Assembly: GCA_050010535.1 (NCBI GenBank)
Contig: JBEKKT010000019.1
Coordinates: 1-64,000 of the forward strand
DNA length: 64,000 nucleotides
Reading direction: 5' to 3'
From: JAJRAG01 sp050010535
Lineage (GTDB): Archaea; Thermoplasmatota; Thermoplasmata; Methanomassiliicoccales; JACIVX01
Part shown: positions 9,183-16,150 of the stretch, piece after piece
How the letters are laid out: every line of letters starts with the position of its first letter
Position numbering within the stretch: position 1 is the first letter of the stretch
Position numbers and translations under genes: made by a program
The notes under the pieces: model-generated
The model's input: only the letters and a program-made list of their open reading frames with translations
What the model was told of the DNA's origin: nothing
Databases searched by the model: none

Positions 9183-10310
9183 ATGCGGACATCGATGCGC
9201 ATGGGGACCATAATGGGCATCCCCATTTACTTCCACTTCACCTTCCTCTTCATCATTCCGATCTTTGCCGCTGTTTTCGCGTTCACCGCCGATAACATCT
9301 TTGGAATAGCTCTCGGCTACTACGGCCTTGATACCTCGCTACTTGCAAAGATGATTCTAGGTACGATTTGTGCTCTCTTGTTCTTCTTCACGATCCTTTT
9401 GCACGAGCTTGGTCACTCCTACGTCGCTCTGAGACACGGATACAGGATTCGTAGCATCACACTGCTGATTTTCGGAGGCGTGGCCCAGATGGAGGACACT
9501 CCCAAGAAGCCCGCCGTCGAAGGGTGGATGTCTTTCGTCGGTCCCGCAACCAGCTTCCTGATTGGCCTGATTCTCACGCCATTCTTCTTTGCAATCGAGG
9601 GTATGAGAGACCCGGGCGTTGGGCTTCAGGCTTTCCAGATAACGTGTGGCATACTGGGCTTTTATAACATACTGCTCGGCGCTTTCAACCTCATCCCGGC
9701 ATTTCCTATGGATGGGGGAAGGATCCTTCGTTCGCTACTGGTGAGGAGAATGGGCATGCTGAGAGCGACGGAGATCGCTGTCAAGGTGGGAAGAGTCTTC
9801 GCAATCGGTATGGTCATCGTGGGATTATTTACACTCTACATTTTTGTTGTCTTCATCGGTTTCTTCATCTATGTCGGGGCATCAGAGGAGGAGAGCATAA
9901 CGAAGTTCAACTTGGCCCTGGAGGGAGTCAAAGTGGAGGAAATCATGAACCCGGACGTCTTCTGGGTCGCGCCATCGATGACCTTGAATCAGGTCTTGGT
10001 GAGAATGATGCGAGAACACAGGACCTCGTTCCCGGTCGTCGAGGACAGATCCCTTGTCGGGGTCGTCTCGGCCGTCCAGATAGAGCATGTCCCAGAAGAC
10101 AAGAGGGACAGCGTCACGGCAGGTGAGATTGCAGACCGGACTCCGGCCCACGTGAGAGAGTACGTCGACGCGACCGAGATCTTGAAGGCGTTATCGGACA
10201 AAAAGGACTTCGTTGTGGTCCTGGACGAACACAACGAGTTCGTCGGGAGCATCACGAAGGACGAGCTCCTAAGCATTGTCACGGTCCTCGACGTCAAGAA
10301 GGGTCTTTAG
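9183..10310 (+). CDS. Site-2 protease family (M50) metalloprotease with CBS pair
   Basis: 375 residues. Six or so membrane segments cover residues 1-235. The zinc site HELGH is at about residue 73 and the second zinc motif NLIPAFPMDGGR near residue 175, both diagnostic of M50 intramembrane proteases. Two CBS motifs fill the C-terminus (about 245-370), which in this SpoIVFB-like group probably bind an adenine nucleotide and regulate cleavage. Such enzymes cut single-pass membrane proteins within the bilayer. The substrate is unknown; membrane-anchored proteins encoded nearby (605-1453, 3519-8501) are conceivable targets but there is no direct evidence. TATA-like TTAAATATGG lies about 30 bases upstream. 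Confidence 0.92.
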   Translation: MRTSMRMGTIMGIPIYFHFTFLFIIPIFAAVFAFTADNIFGIALGYYGLDTSLLAKMILGTICALLFFFTILLHELGHSYVALRHGYRIRSITLLIFGGVAQMEDTPKKPAVEGWMSFVGPATSFLIGLILTPFFFAIEGMRDPGVGLQAFQITCGILGFYNILLGAFNLIPAFPMDGGRILRSLLVRRMGMLRATEIAVKVGRVFAIGMVIVGLFTLYIFVVFIGFFIYVGASEEESITKFNLALEGVKVEEIMNPDVFWVAPSMTLNQVLVRMMREHRTSFPVVEDRSLVGVVSAVQIEHVPEDKRDSVTAGEIADRTPAHVREYVDATEILKALSDKKDFVVVLDEHNEFVGSITKDELLSIVTVLDVKKGL

Positions 10311-10328
10311 GGAACTGCTTGGATGCGA

Positions 10329-10610
10329 TCACTGTTGTTCGTGGGCGGACTCGACTATCGCATAGAATTCCTCGGCAATCGCCTTGACATTCTCCTTGCT
10401 TTCGGCTGGGCTGACCATCATTCTGCCATTCTTGTAGAGGATTGTCTCTGTCCCACCTCTCGAGGCCCTCACCATCACACCGGGGTCCTTGACCTCGAAT
10501 CCCTTCGATCTCAAGATCTCAGCACATCTTTCGAGGTCGTATCTGACGACCTCTAGGGGGACCACTGACATAGCATCCTTCTTGCAGAGACTAACGACTT
10601 TGAACCTCAT
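10329..10610 (-). CDS. Conserved-looking hypothetical protein
   Basis: 93 residues, no family recognised. It has an alternating strand/helix pattern with a central GG and a basic stretch (VRASRGGTETILYKNGRMMVSP), which could be a small alpha-beta fold resembling half of a TBP-like or ligand-binding domain; this is a guess. Its start overlaps the end of the upstream UPF0200 kinase gene by 20 bases, so the two are probably translated from one mRNA. It ends convergently against the site-2 protease gene. Confidence 0.6.
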   Translation of the reverse strand: MRFKVVSLCKKDAMSVVPLEVVRYDLERCAEILRSKGFEVKDPGVMVRASRGGTETILYKNGRMMVSPAESKENVKAIAEEFYAIVESAHEQQ

Positions 10611-11145
10611 GCTCGCTCAGTTCTCTCAGCAGCTCCTCGACGTCTCCTTTGAACTCATCGAGGGTACCTTCGTTCACGATCATCCTGTCAGCTAGTGCGA
10701 TAAGGCTGCCCAGTCCCCAGCTCAGCTCACGGCGATCTCTTTCCGAGAATTGATCTCGGTTCTCAGGCGCATCCTTCCTGTTCCTCAACCGGAGCCTCCA
10801 ATAACGGGTCTCCGGAGATGCGTGTATCGCCATCACCACGACACCTTCTCCGAAAGCCTTCTTGAAGACCTCGAGCTCCGCCTCCCCTCGGCAGCCGTCG
10901 ATGACGGTCATCTCGTTCTTCACTAGTTCGACCGTTCTCTTTGCCCAAATGCCGTATCCGTACTTCTCCCTCTCCGAATGGGCGAACCCTCCTACGCTCT
11001 TGTCATCTGATGGGAGTCTCATTCTCGAGGCTTCCGCCCTGACCACATCCCCCATCCTGATGACCTCGAAACCCACTCTCCTCGAAACATCGACGAACTC
11101 CTCCTTGCCAGCTCCGGGCATCCCCGTGATTATGAGCAACCTCAC
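10591..11145 (-). CDS. UPF0200 family P-loop nucleotide kinase
   Basis: 184 residues beginning MRLLIITGMPGAGKEEF, a P-loop with GMPGAGK at about residues 8-14. RMGDVVRAEA and VIDGCRGEAELEVF follow, the pattern of the archaeal UPF0200 family related to adenylate and dephospho-CoA kinases. Arginines in LRLRNRKDAPE form the expected lid. The phosphate acceptor is not established for this family. It lies between two small genes on the same strand (gap of 39 bases upstream, overlap of 20 bases downstream), suggesting a three-gene operon. Confidence 0.85.
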   Translation of the reverse strand: MRLLIITGMPGAGKEEFVDVSRRVGFEVIRMGDVVRAEASRMRLPSDDKSVGGFAHSEREKYGYGIWAKRTVELVKNEMTVIDGCRGEAELEVFKKAFGEGVVVMAIHASPETRYWRLRLRNRKDAPENRDQFSERDRRELSWGLGSLIALADRMIVNEGTLDEFKGDVEELLRELSEHEVQSR

Positions 11146-11184
11146 GATCTCTCACCGCGCTACCTGAAGCACCATCTTTCCACT

Positions 11185-11433
11185 TCATCCAAGCAAGGAC
11201 CTGGCTACACTGCCAAGTCTAGCCGGTTCGACCTCAAGCTCCGTGCATGTCCTTATCGTTTCCGAGATTTGGCCTTTGTCCAAGCGGATTCTCGCCGCAT
11301 ACCTTGGACATACGCCGAGAACGAACACGAGCGTGATCGTCTCCTCTTCTCCCCCGTTCGGTGCGAAGGGGCTGAACACATCGGGCCGACAAGCCCCGGG
11401 CACCGTCGGAAGAGTGCTCACATTCATCGTCAT
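11185..11433 (-). CDS. Small hypothetical protein
   Basis: About 82 residues, family not recognised. The central part (ETITLVFVLGVCPRYAARIRLDKG) alternates like a beta sheet. ATGs at 11433 and 11427 and a GTG at 11442 are all in frame; an AT-rich TATA region at 11461-11475 predicts transcription from about 11440, which fits the ATG at 11433. It is the first gene ahead of the UPF0200 kinase. A 16-base tandem repeat lies just upstream of the TATA region. Plus-strand ORFs over the same bases look like shadows. Moderate confidence that it is real. Confidence 0.5.
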   Translation of the reverse strand: MTMNVSTLPTVPGACRPDVFSPFAPNGGEEETITLVFVLGVCPRYAARIRLDKGQISETIRTCTELEVEPARLGSVARSLLG

Positions 11434-11475
11434 CCAGTCCACCGTGTTCGTCTTAATGATTTATTCATTATTTAT

Positions 11476-11508
11476 CATTATTCAGCATCGATCATTATTC
11501 AGCATCGG
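11476..11508. repeat. Tandem 16-base direct repeat in a divergent promoter region
   Basis: TCATTATTCAGCATCG occurs at 11476-11491 and again at 11493-11508, separated by one A. It sits between the small hypothetical gene (minus) and the Roadblock gene (plus), directly upstream of the minus-strand TATA region. It could be a pair of regulator sites or a chance slippage duplication. Confidence 0.6.
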
Positions 11509-11698
11509 CGCGCCACGCTTGCGACGTCCCGTTCCATCTTCGGATTGAACCCTTACGCATCGCTACTCCGCGACATCTAGCCAGGGAGATTCCAAGAAAA
11601 GAGAAAGGGTTAAATGCACTTTCACTTATTTCTCAAAGAGCAGCCTTTATGCTGGGTGGGAGCATCAATCTGATCGGCATCGTCGGAGGAATGATCCG

Positions 11699-12088
11699 TT
11701 GCAGCCTGTGAAGTCCGTCGAGAATGTTCTTGAAGAGATTATTCTTGACCAATTTGTCAAAGATGCTCAAATTCAAAGCGTATCAATCGTCTCGAAGACG
11801 GGGCTGATGGTGGCGGGCAGGGCTACTCCGACCTCGAGGGCTGAGACATTCTCTGCCATGGCTGCCATTATATTCTCCTCGGCCGAGTCCACGAGGACAG
11901 ACCTCTTGAAGGACAAAGTAGATCACGTCATGGTCGCCTTCAAAAGCACGAAGATGTTAATCGCGGAGGTCAGCTCCAGCCTCTTGATCGTCGTCACGGC
12001 CGATAAGGCGGCGGACGATCAGAGAGTCTTGGACGACATGCAGAAGGCCATCACGCGGACGAAGGAAGAGCTTGTCTGGCTCAGATGA
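11699..12088 (+). CDS. Roadblock/LC7 domain protein
   Basis: 129 residues covering one complete Roadblock/LC7 domain: an N-terminal helix (VLEEIILDQFVKDAQ), then SVSIVSKTGLMVAGR, the helix ETFSAMAAIIFSSAE, then the strands HVMVAFKSTKMLIAEV and SLLIVVTADK, and a C-terminal helix. These small proteins dimerise and, in MglB and archaeal homologues, regulate small Ras-like GTPases. No GTPase gene is adjacent. The start is a TTG at 11699 with a GGAGGA ribosome site 8 bases upstream; a GTG at 11708 is the alternative. A partner could be the related cytoplasmic segment of the surface protein at 3519-8501 (inference). Confidence 0.88.
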   Translation: MQPVKSVENVLEEIILDQFVKDAQIQSVSIVSKTGLMVAGRATPTSRAETFSAMAAIIFSSAESTRTDLLKDKVDHVMVAFKSTKMLIAEVSSSLLIVVTADKAADDQRVLDDMQKAITRTKEELVWLR

Positions 12089-12089
12089 C

Positions 12090-12548
12090 CTAGATGATGT
12101 GCTCCGAGATGTCCTCTAATATTCTGTCACAATAGATGCATCTCAGCACCGAGGGATTCTGTGACTCGACAGTAAATTCCGATTCGACTGGTTCTGCCAG
12201 GTTCGTTATGCAATTGGGATTGCCGCATCTGACGATGCCTCTGACCACCTCGGGGAGCTTCACCCTGTACTTCTCCGCCACATTGAAGTCCCTGATTATG
12301 TTTATCGTCGCCCTCGGCGAGATCAAAGCTATCTTGTCGACCTCTTTCGGATCGAGCTCCCTGTCCTCTACCTTGACGACGTCCTTCCATCCAGCTTTCT
12401 TCGACGGAACATGCATGAGCACGCTCACCGTGGATCGGACGTTCTCCCCGTTCACGCCTATGATCCTCAGTACCTTCAGTGCCATGCCGCATTCGATGTG
12501 ATCGATGACCGTTCCGTTCCGTATCGGGGTAACCCTAAAATCCTTCAT
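12090..12548 (-). CDS. pyrI: Aspartate carbamoyltransferase regulatory subunit
   Basis: 152 residues. The N-terminal allosteric domain carries IRNGTVIDHIECGMALKVLRIIG, with the lysine/aspartate residues used for CTP and ATP binding. The C-terminal zinc domain has the expected four cysteines, CGNPNC near residue 107 and CIYC near residue 137. The subunit binds nucleotides and tunes the PyrB trimer in pyrimidine synthesis. Its start overlaps the end of pyrB by 14 bases, the usual archaeal pyrBI arrangement. It ends two bases from the Roadblock gene on the opposite strand. Confidence 0.97.
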   Translation of the reverse strand: MKDFRVTPIRNGTVIDHIECGMALKVLRIIGVNGENVRSTVSVLMHVPSKKAGWKDVVKVEDRELDPKEVDKIALISPRATINIIRDFNVAEKYRVKLPEVVRGIVRCGNPNCITNLAEPVESEFTVESQNPSVLRCIYCDRILEDISEHII

Positions 12549-13479
12549 TCGATTCAGCTCCTAGGACAAGTAGTAAAATTGCCATCCTGACGGGGACGCC
12601 GTTGAAAGCTTGCTGGAAGTATCTGGCATGGGGGGTGTTGTCGACCTCCGGCGCGATTTCATCGATCCTCGGAAGGGGGTGCATGACGATGAGATCCTTC
12701 TTCGCCTCCCTCAGCAAGTTCTTGTCGATTCTGTAAGATCCCGCGACCTTCAGATACTCGCTGGGGTCGGGGAACCGTTCCCTCTGTATCCTTGTGACAT
12801 ATAAAACATCAGCTTGAGGGATCACGTCGTCGATCTTCGAGACGAGCTTGGGCTTGTTCCCCAGCTTCTCTACTTCCTTGACCGTCTCCCTCGGCATCTG
12901 GAGGTTCTGCGGCGCAACGAACGTCAGCTCGGCCCCAAGAAGAGAAAGCGCTTCTGCAAGAGAGTGGGCGGTCCTCCCGTACTTCAGGTCCCCCACCATT
13001 GCGATGTGCATTCCCTCTATCTTTCCTTTCTCCCTTCTGATAGTGAATAAGTCAAGAAGCGTCTGAGTGGGATGCTGGCCTGCTCCGTCTCCCGCATTTA
13101 TCACGGGTTTCGTCGAGAAGTGTGCTGCCAGTCTTGCTGCTCCCTCATGAGGGTGCCTCAGGACGATCACGTCCGAGTATGACTCGACCATCCTGATAGT
13201 ATCTGCTAGCGTCTCCCCTTTAGCCACGGAAGTCATCGCCGGATACGCCACGTCGATGACCCTTCCACCCAATCTGACCATGGCACTCTCGAAGGAGAGC
13301 CGGGTTCTTGTCGAAGGTTCGAAGAAGAGGTTCGCCAGTATGCGCCCGTCAAGGGCCCTCGTGTACTTCTCCCCCCTCGCATAGGGGATCATCCTCTCCG
13401 AGAGCTCCAGGACCTTTTCAATCCGCTCCTTCGAAAGGTCCCGGATCGAGACGACGTCAGAGCCTTTGAAGTGGTTCAT
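12535..13479 (-). CDS. pyrB: Aspartate carbamoyltransferase catalytic subunit
   Basis: 314 residues starting MNHFKGSDVVSIRDLSKE at the ATG at 13479, the normal length for PyrB. The reading frame is open for 80 further codons upstream, but that part has no homology pattern and overlaps another gene. The carbamoyl-phosphate motif FFEPSTRTR, the HPLPR motif near residue 265 and HPTQTLLDL are all present. It joins aspartate and carbamoyl phosphate, the first committed step of pyrimidine synthesis, in a complex with PyrI. A TATA-like TCATATAG at about 13507-13514 lies about 30 bases upstream, so the message is likely leaderless. Confidence 0.97.
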   Translation of the reverse strand: MNHFKGSDVVSIRDLSKERIEKVLELSERMIPYARGEKYTRALDGRILANLFFEPSTRTRLSFESAMVRLGGRVIDVAYPAMTSVAKGETLADTIRMVESYSDVIVLRHPHEGAARLAAHFSTKPVINAGDGAGQHPTQTLLDLFTIRREKGKIEGMHIAMVGDLKYGRTAHSLAEALSLLGAELTFVAPQNLQMPRETVKEVEKLGNKPKLVSKIDDVIPQADVLYVTRIQRERFPDPSEYLKVAGSYRIDKNLLREAKKDLIVMHPLPRIDEIAPEVDNTPHARYFQQAFNGVPVRMAILLLVLGAESNEGF

Positions 13480-13553
13480 GCTGCTCAACTCTGAATAACC
13501 TCGTACCCTATATGACCCCTTCGATTGGGCCTGGTCATCGAAAAACGAGCATC

Positions 13554-13898
13554 TCAGAACCCCTCTTCGAAGCTTATAAGGGCTTGCTTCATCTTCTCGT
13601 GCCAGTTCTCCACGCAATGCTCTAGCTTCTTCCTCAGCTCGGTTCTGTCGACGGCGGCATAAACGTGATAGTACCCGCCTCTCTCGAGGGCCTTCGTCTC
13701 CCGGTAGCACATACCGCACGACATGAGCTTCTGCAGAGCTCGATAGACGGTGCTTCTCTCTTTCCCGAGGATCTTTGCCAGATCGTCTGCTCGGACCGGA
13801 CCTGTTTGGGACAGTCTTCTATACACTTCCAGCTCGAACTCTTTCAGGTTATACGCGCACCTCATCAGATCCTGGCATGACGAGACATCTGTCATCAT
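13554..13898 (-). CDS. TrmB-like winged-helix regulator, probable regulator of the sulfur-relay operon
   Basis: 114 residues from the ATG at 13898 (preceded by AGAAGGA). The centre is a TrmB-type winged helix: FELEVYRRLSQTGPVRADDLAKILGKERSTVYRALQKL. The C-terminal half has a short helix and a glutamate-rich tail but no sugar-binding domain. Cysteines occur near the N-terminus (SSCQDLMRC) and after the HTH (SCGMCY), so a redox or sulfur response is conceivable. The gene diverges from the TusA/DsrE operon; its own TATA box (GTTTATAA, 13946-13953) and the operon's TATA are back to back, and a perfect palindrome at 13973-13988 lies beside them. Regulation of both is inferred from position. Confidence 0.8.
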   Translation of the reverse strand: MMTDVSSCQDLMRCAYNLKEFELEVYRRLSQTGPVRADDLAKILGKERSTVYRALQKLMSCGMCYRETKALERGGYYHVYAAVDRTELRKKLEHCVENWHEKMKQALISFEEGF

Positions 13899-13959
13899 TC
13901 CTTCTGGCAACAAGCGCTTAACCCCGATTCTTCCTCTCGAAATCCTTATAAACAAGTGG

Positions 13960-13968
13960 TTATATATA
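13960..13968 (+). promoter_or_regulatory. TATA box of the sulfur-relay operon
   Basis: TTATATATA, about 41-49 bases upstream of the tusA ATG and about 27 bases before an expected transcription start near 13990. Confidence 0.7.
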
Positions 13969-13972
13969 GTTG

Positions 13973-13988
13973 TTGCACAACCGTGCAA
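13973..13988. promoter_or_regulatory. Perfect palindrome, likely operator of the sulfur-relay operon
   Basis: TTGCAC-AACC-GTGCAA, two perfect 6-base arms with a 4-base spacer. It lies between the TATA box and the expected start of the tusA transcript, where a bound dimer would block RNA polymerase recruitment. The divergent TrmB-like regulator is the obvious candidate to bind it. This assignment is inference from position and symmetry. Confidence 0.65.
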
Positions 13989-14008
13989 AACCGATAGGAG
14001 TATGGTCT

Positions 14009-14236
14009 ATGAATAAAGAAACTCTGGATGCCAGGGGCCTCATGTGTCCAATGCCTATAGTGAAGCTAGCCAAGAAGTTCAAGGTGATGAAGGTCGGGGA
14101 AGTCCTGGAGCTGATCGCAGATGACGTCGGATCCAAGGAAGACGTCCCTGCCTGGTGCAAGAGGACCGGGAACGAGCTCCTTGAGTCGAAGGAAGAGAAC
14201 GGGGTATTCCGTTACCTCATTATGAAGAAGCTGTGA
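14009..14236 (+). CDS. tusA: TusA/SirA-like sulfur carrier protein
   Basis: 75 residues from the ATG at 14009, preceded by ATAGGAG. The family motif LDARGLMCPMPIVKLAKK contains the CPxP box (MCPMP); the cysteine accepts sulfur as a persulfide. The rest of the sequence, with GEVLELIADDVGSKEDVPAWC, follows the TusA pattern including a second cysteine. TusA passes sulfane sulfur from cysteine desulfurase or rhodanese to DsrE-like partners, and five such genes follow directly. In-frame upstream codons run through the operator, so the longer form is unlikely. Confidence 0.92.
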   Translation: MNKETLDARGLMCPMPIVKLAKKFKVMKVGEVLELIADDVGSKEDVPAWCKRTGNELLESKEENGVFRYLIMKKL

Positions 14237-14245
14237 GGTGAACTT

Positions 14246-14606
14246 GTGGAGGAGTCGTTGATCATCAGCACCCACGCCGAGGATAACGCGGAGAAGGCTA
14301 TATTGCCGTTCGTCATTGCGGTGGCCGCACTGGCGTCGGAAATGCAGCCTACCATCGCACTCCAATCGATGGGTGTCTACATTGCCACGAAGGGACACGC
14401 GAAGCTCGTCCACGAGTCGAGCTTCCCGCCCCTGGAGAATTTGCTCCAGTCGTTTACAGGGGGAGGAGGGAGGTTGATGGTCTGCTCCCCTTTGTATGAA
14501 AAAGAGGGGGATTGAGCCGAGCGATCTCATCGAGGACTCAGTCGTCGTGAGCGCCCCCACGCTAGTCAAGGAGATTGGAGAATCGAGGTCCGTGCTGACG
14601 TACTGA
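14246..14606 (+). CDS. DsrE-family protein, reading frame broken by one extra base
   Basis: From the GTG at 14246 (after a GAGGTGA site) the protein runs through HAEDNAEKAILPFVIAVAALASEM, the DsrE N-terminal pattern, to GGGRLMVCSP near 14493, then reads into a stop at 14513-14515. One frame over, the expected continuation CMKKRGIEPSDLIED...VLTY runs to a stop at 14604-14606. Removing one base from the CCCCTTTG run (14487-14494) restores VCSPCMKKRGI, the conserved cysteine motif. This is either a real recent lesion or a sequence error; the intact neighbours on both sides favour error or very recent loss. It would be a sulfur-transfer partner of TusA. Confidence 0.75.
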
Positions 14607-14640
14607 GTTTTGAGTGCAGACTATTGGAGGTTGGATTGAT

Positions 14641-15051
14641 ATGGATGACACAAAGAAGCTGGCCATTGTTGTTTCGGAAGGAGACATCGACAAGTCCATG
14701 ATGTCTATGATGTTTGCAAACACCGCCGCGAGGAGGGGAATGGGAGTTCGCGTCTTTTATACATTCTTCGGACTCAACTTGATGACGATAGGCGCGAACC
14801 CGAAGCTCGCTGGCGTATATAGATTGTTCACCGGAGTGTTCCGGAAGAGGATGGCAAGGATCGGGATAGATGATGTCGTCGGCGAGATGCGGCTCGCCAA
14901 GGAGCTCCGCGTGAATCTGTGCGCGTGCGCCACGACCATGGGCCTGACGGAAATCAAGGAAGAGGACATGATGGACGGGATCAAAGTGCTTGGAGTCGCT
15001 GGCTTCCCAGATATCGCTGTCAATTCGAAAGTTCATCTGTTCATAGGATAG
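14641..15051 (+). CDS. DsrE2-like (DsrE/DsrF/DsrH superfamily) protein
   Basis: 136 residues from the ATG at 14641, preceded by GGAGGTTGGA; an in-frame GTG at 14614 is less likely. The start KLAIVVSEGDIDKSMMSMMFANTAARRGM and VRVFYTFFGLNLM match the DsrE2 group, with CACATTMGL around residue 100 supplying the conserved cysteine. DsrE2 proteins are small membrane-associated persulfide carriers that cooperate with TusA. No strongly hydrophobic segment is visible, so it may be soluble. It is the third gene of the sulfur-relay operon. Confidence 0.87.
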   Translation: MDDTKKLAIVVSEGDIDKSMMSMMFANTAARRGMGVRVFYTFFGLNLMTIGANPKLAGVYRLFTGVFRKRMARIGIDDVVGEMRLAKELRVNLCACATTMGLTEIKEEDMMDGIKVLGVAGFPDIAVNSKVHLFIG

Positions 15052-15058
15052 GGATACC

Positions 15059-15358
15059 ATGACCTCGGTCTTGTTCATCTTACTCAAGTCGCCCAACGAA
15101 TACTCATCTCTCGATCACGTCGCGGCGATCGGCGGCGATGAGATGACTAGTGCAATCCTTTTCGAGGATGCTGTATACTTCGCGGTCGACAAGACGAAGG
15201 GCAAGGAACTGCTCGAAGTCACAGACAAGGTATATGTTATCCAGGATGACCTCGCAGCACGAGGCTTCGGAACAGTGGCCGCAGGGTTCCAAGTGATCGA
15301 TTACCCGACGGCGGTCGACCTGATCATGGAGCAGTATGACCAGACCATAACGGTGTAG
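15059..15358 (+). CDS. DsrH/TusB-like sulfur-relay protein
   Basis: 99 residues starting MTSVLFILLKSPNEYSSLDHVAAIGG and continuing AILFEDAVYFAVDKTKG...KVYVIQDDLAARGF, the DsrH/TusB pattern. DsrH proteins form hexamers with DsrE and DsrF in sulfur transfer. The conserved cysteine of bacterial DsrH, near the residue before the LAARG motif, is absent here (QDDLAARG). The start lies 8 bases after the preceding stop. Confidence 0.85.
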   Translation: MTSVLFILLKSPNEYSSLDHVAAIGGDEMTSAILFEDAVYFAVDKTKGKELLEVTDKVYVIQDDLAARGFGTVAAGFQVIDYPTAVDLIMEQYDQTITV

Positions 15359-15366
15359 GTGATTTG

Positions 15367-15726
15367 ATGACAAAGACGCTGACAATCCACATAAGGTCCG
15401 GCACGATGATGAACATGGACACGAATGTCATGGTGAAACTGACCCGGGCCGCGATCGACAAGGGATACAAGGTGAATGTTTTCGGGTACGGCGAGGGCGT
15501 AACGGCAATCAAGGAAGGACAGGAACCGAAGCGATTCCCCAACGTTGGCAAGGAACTGGATGAGTTAACGAAGAAGGGCGTAGTTGTCGTCGTATGCGAA
15601 ACATGTTGCGCGGCAAGGGGCGTGCGCAGAGGAGAGGAGATCAAGACGACGAAGATCGGCAGCCTGACAAACGATCTATCCAGGTTCGTAGCGGAGAGCG
15701 ACCGCATGGTCACTCTCGCGAGGTGA
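15367..15726 (+). CDS. DsrE-family protein with CxxCC motif
   Basis: 119 residues from the ATG at 15367 (a TTG at 15364 is the alternative). It begins LTIHIRSGTMMNMDTNVMVKL and has VVVVCETCCAARGV near residue 80, the DsrE active-cysteine region with three cysteines. It is probably the TusD/DsrE-like acceptor of the relay. It overlaps the next start by 4 bases, so translation is coupled. Confidence 0.87.
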   Translation: MTKTLTIHIRSGTMMNMDTNVMVKLTRAAIDKGYKVNVFGYGEGVTAIKEGQEPKRFPNVGKELDELTKKGVVVVVCETCCAARGVRRGEEIKTTKIGSLTNDLSRFVAESDRMVTLAR

Positions 15727-16091
15727 TTGAGTTGGCACAGAACATCGCTGTTCTCGTCACTAAGCCTCCTTACGGGACGGAAGACGCGTTCGCTGGTTTC
15801 CGCTTGGCTCTAGCCATGCTCGCGAGCGGATGCGTGGAGAAAGCCTCCGTTCTCTTGATAGGGGATGGAACGCTGAATTCTATCGGATCCCAGAAGGCAG
15901 ACGCAATATCCATGCCTTCGAACATCGAGGCCGTCCAAGACTTACTGGATTTCGGGGCTGACGTTTACTGCGTCTCAGAAGACCTCAGAACCAGAGTCGG
16001 TAGAATTGCCACTCTCGAAGGCGTGAAGATGATTTCCTGGGATGAGTTCCGAGCGATCCTTAGGGAGCACCAACTCGTCACGACGTTCTGA
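15723..16091 (+). CDS. DsrE-family protein, last gene of the operon
   Basis: About 122 residues from a GTG at 15723 that overlaps the preceding stop (GTGA); a TTG at 15732 is an alternative. The sequence IAVLVTKPPYGTEDAFAGFRLALAMLASG...VLLIGDG is the DsrE/DsrF start pattern, and FGADVYCVSEDLRTRVG supplies the conserved cysteine. Upstream in-frame codons from 15594 overlap the previous gene and lack homology. Together with genes from 14009 onward this forms a six-gene sulfur-relay unit. Confidence 0.85.
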   Translation: MIELAQNIAVLVTKPPYGTEDAFAGFRLALAMLASGCVEKASVLLIGDGTLNSIGSQKADAISMPSNIEAVQDLLDFGADVYCVSEDLRTRVGRIATLEGVKMISWDEFRAILREHQLVTTF

Positions 16092-16150
16092 ACCCCCATC
16101 GATACCGATTTTCCCTTTTGCAAACTATTTATCCTTTCGACCTCGATTAG

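Noticed and set aside
13480..13719. 80-codon upstream extension of pyrB
   Set aside because: The extension overlaps the TrmB-like regulator gene, is arginine-rich with no homology pattern, and PyrB has its normal length from 13479.
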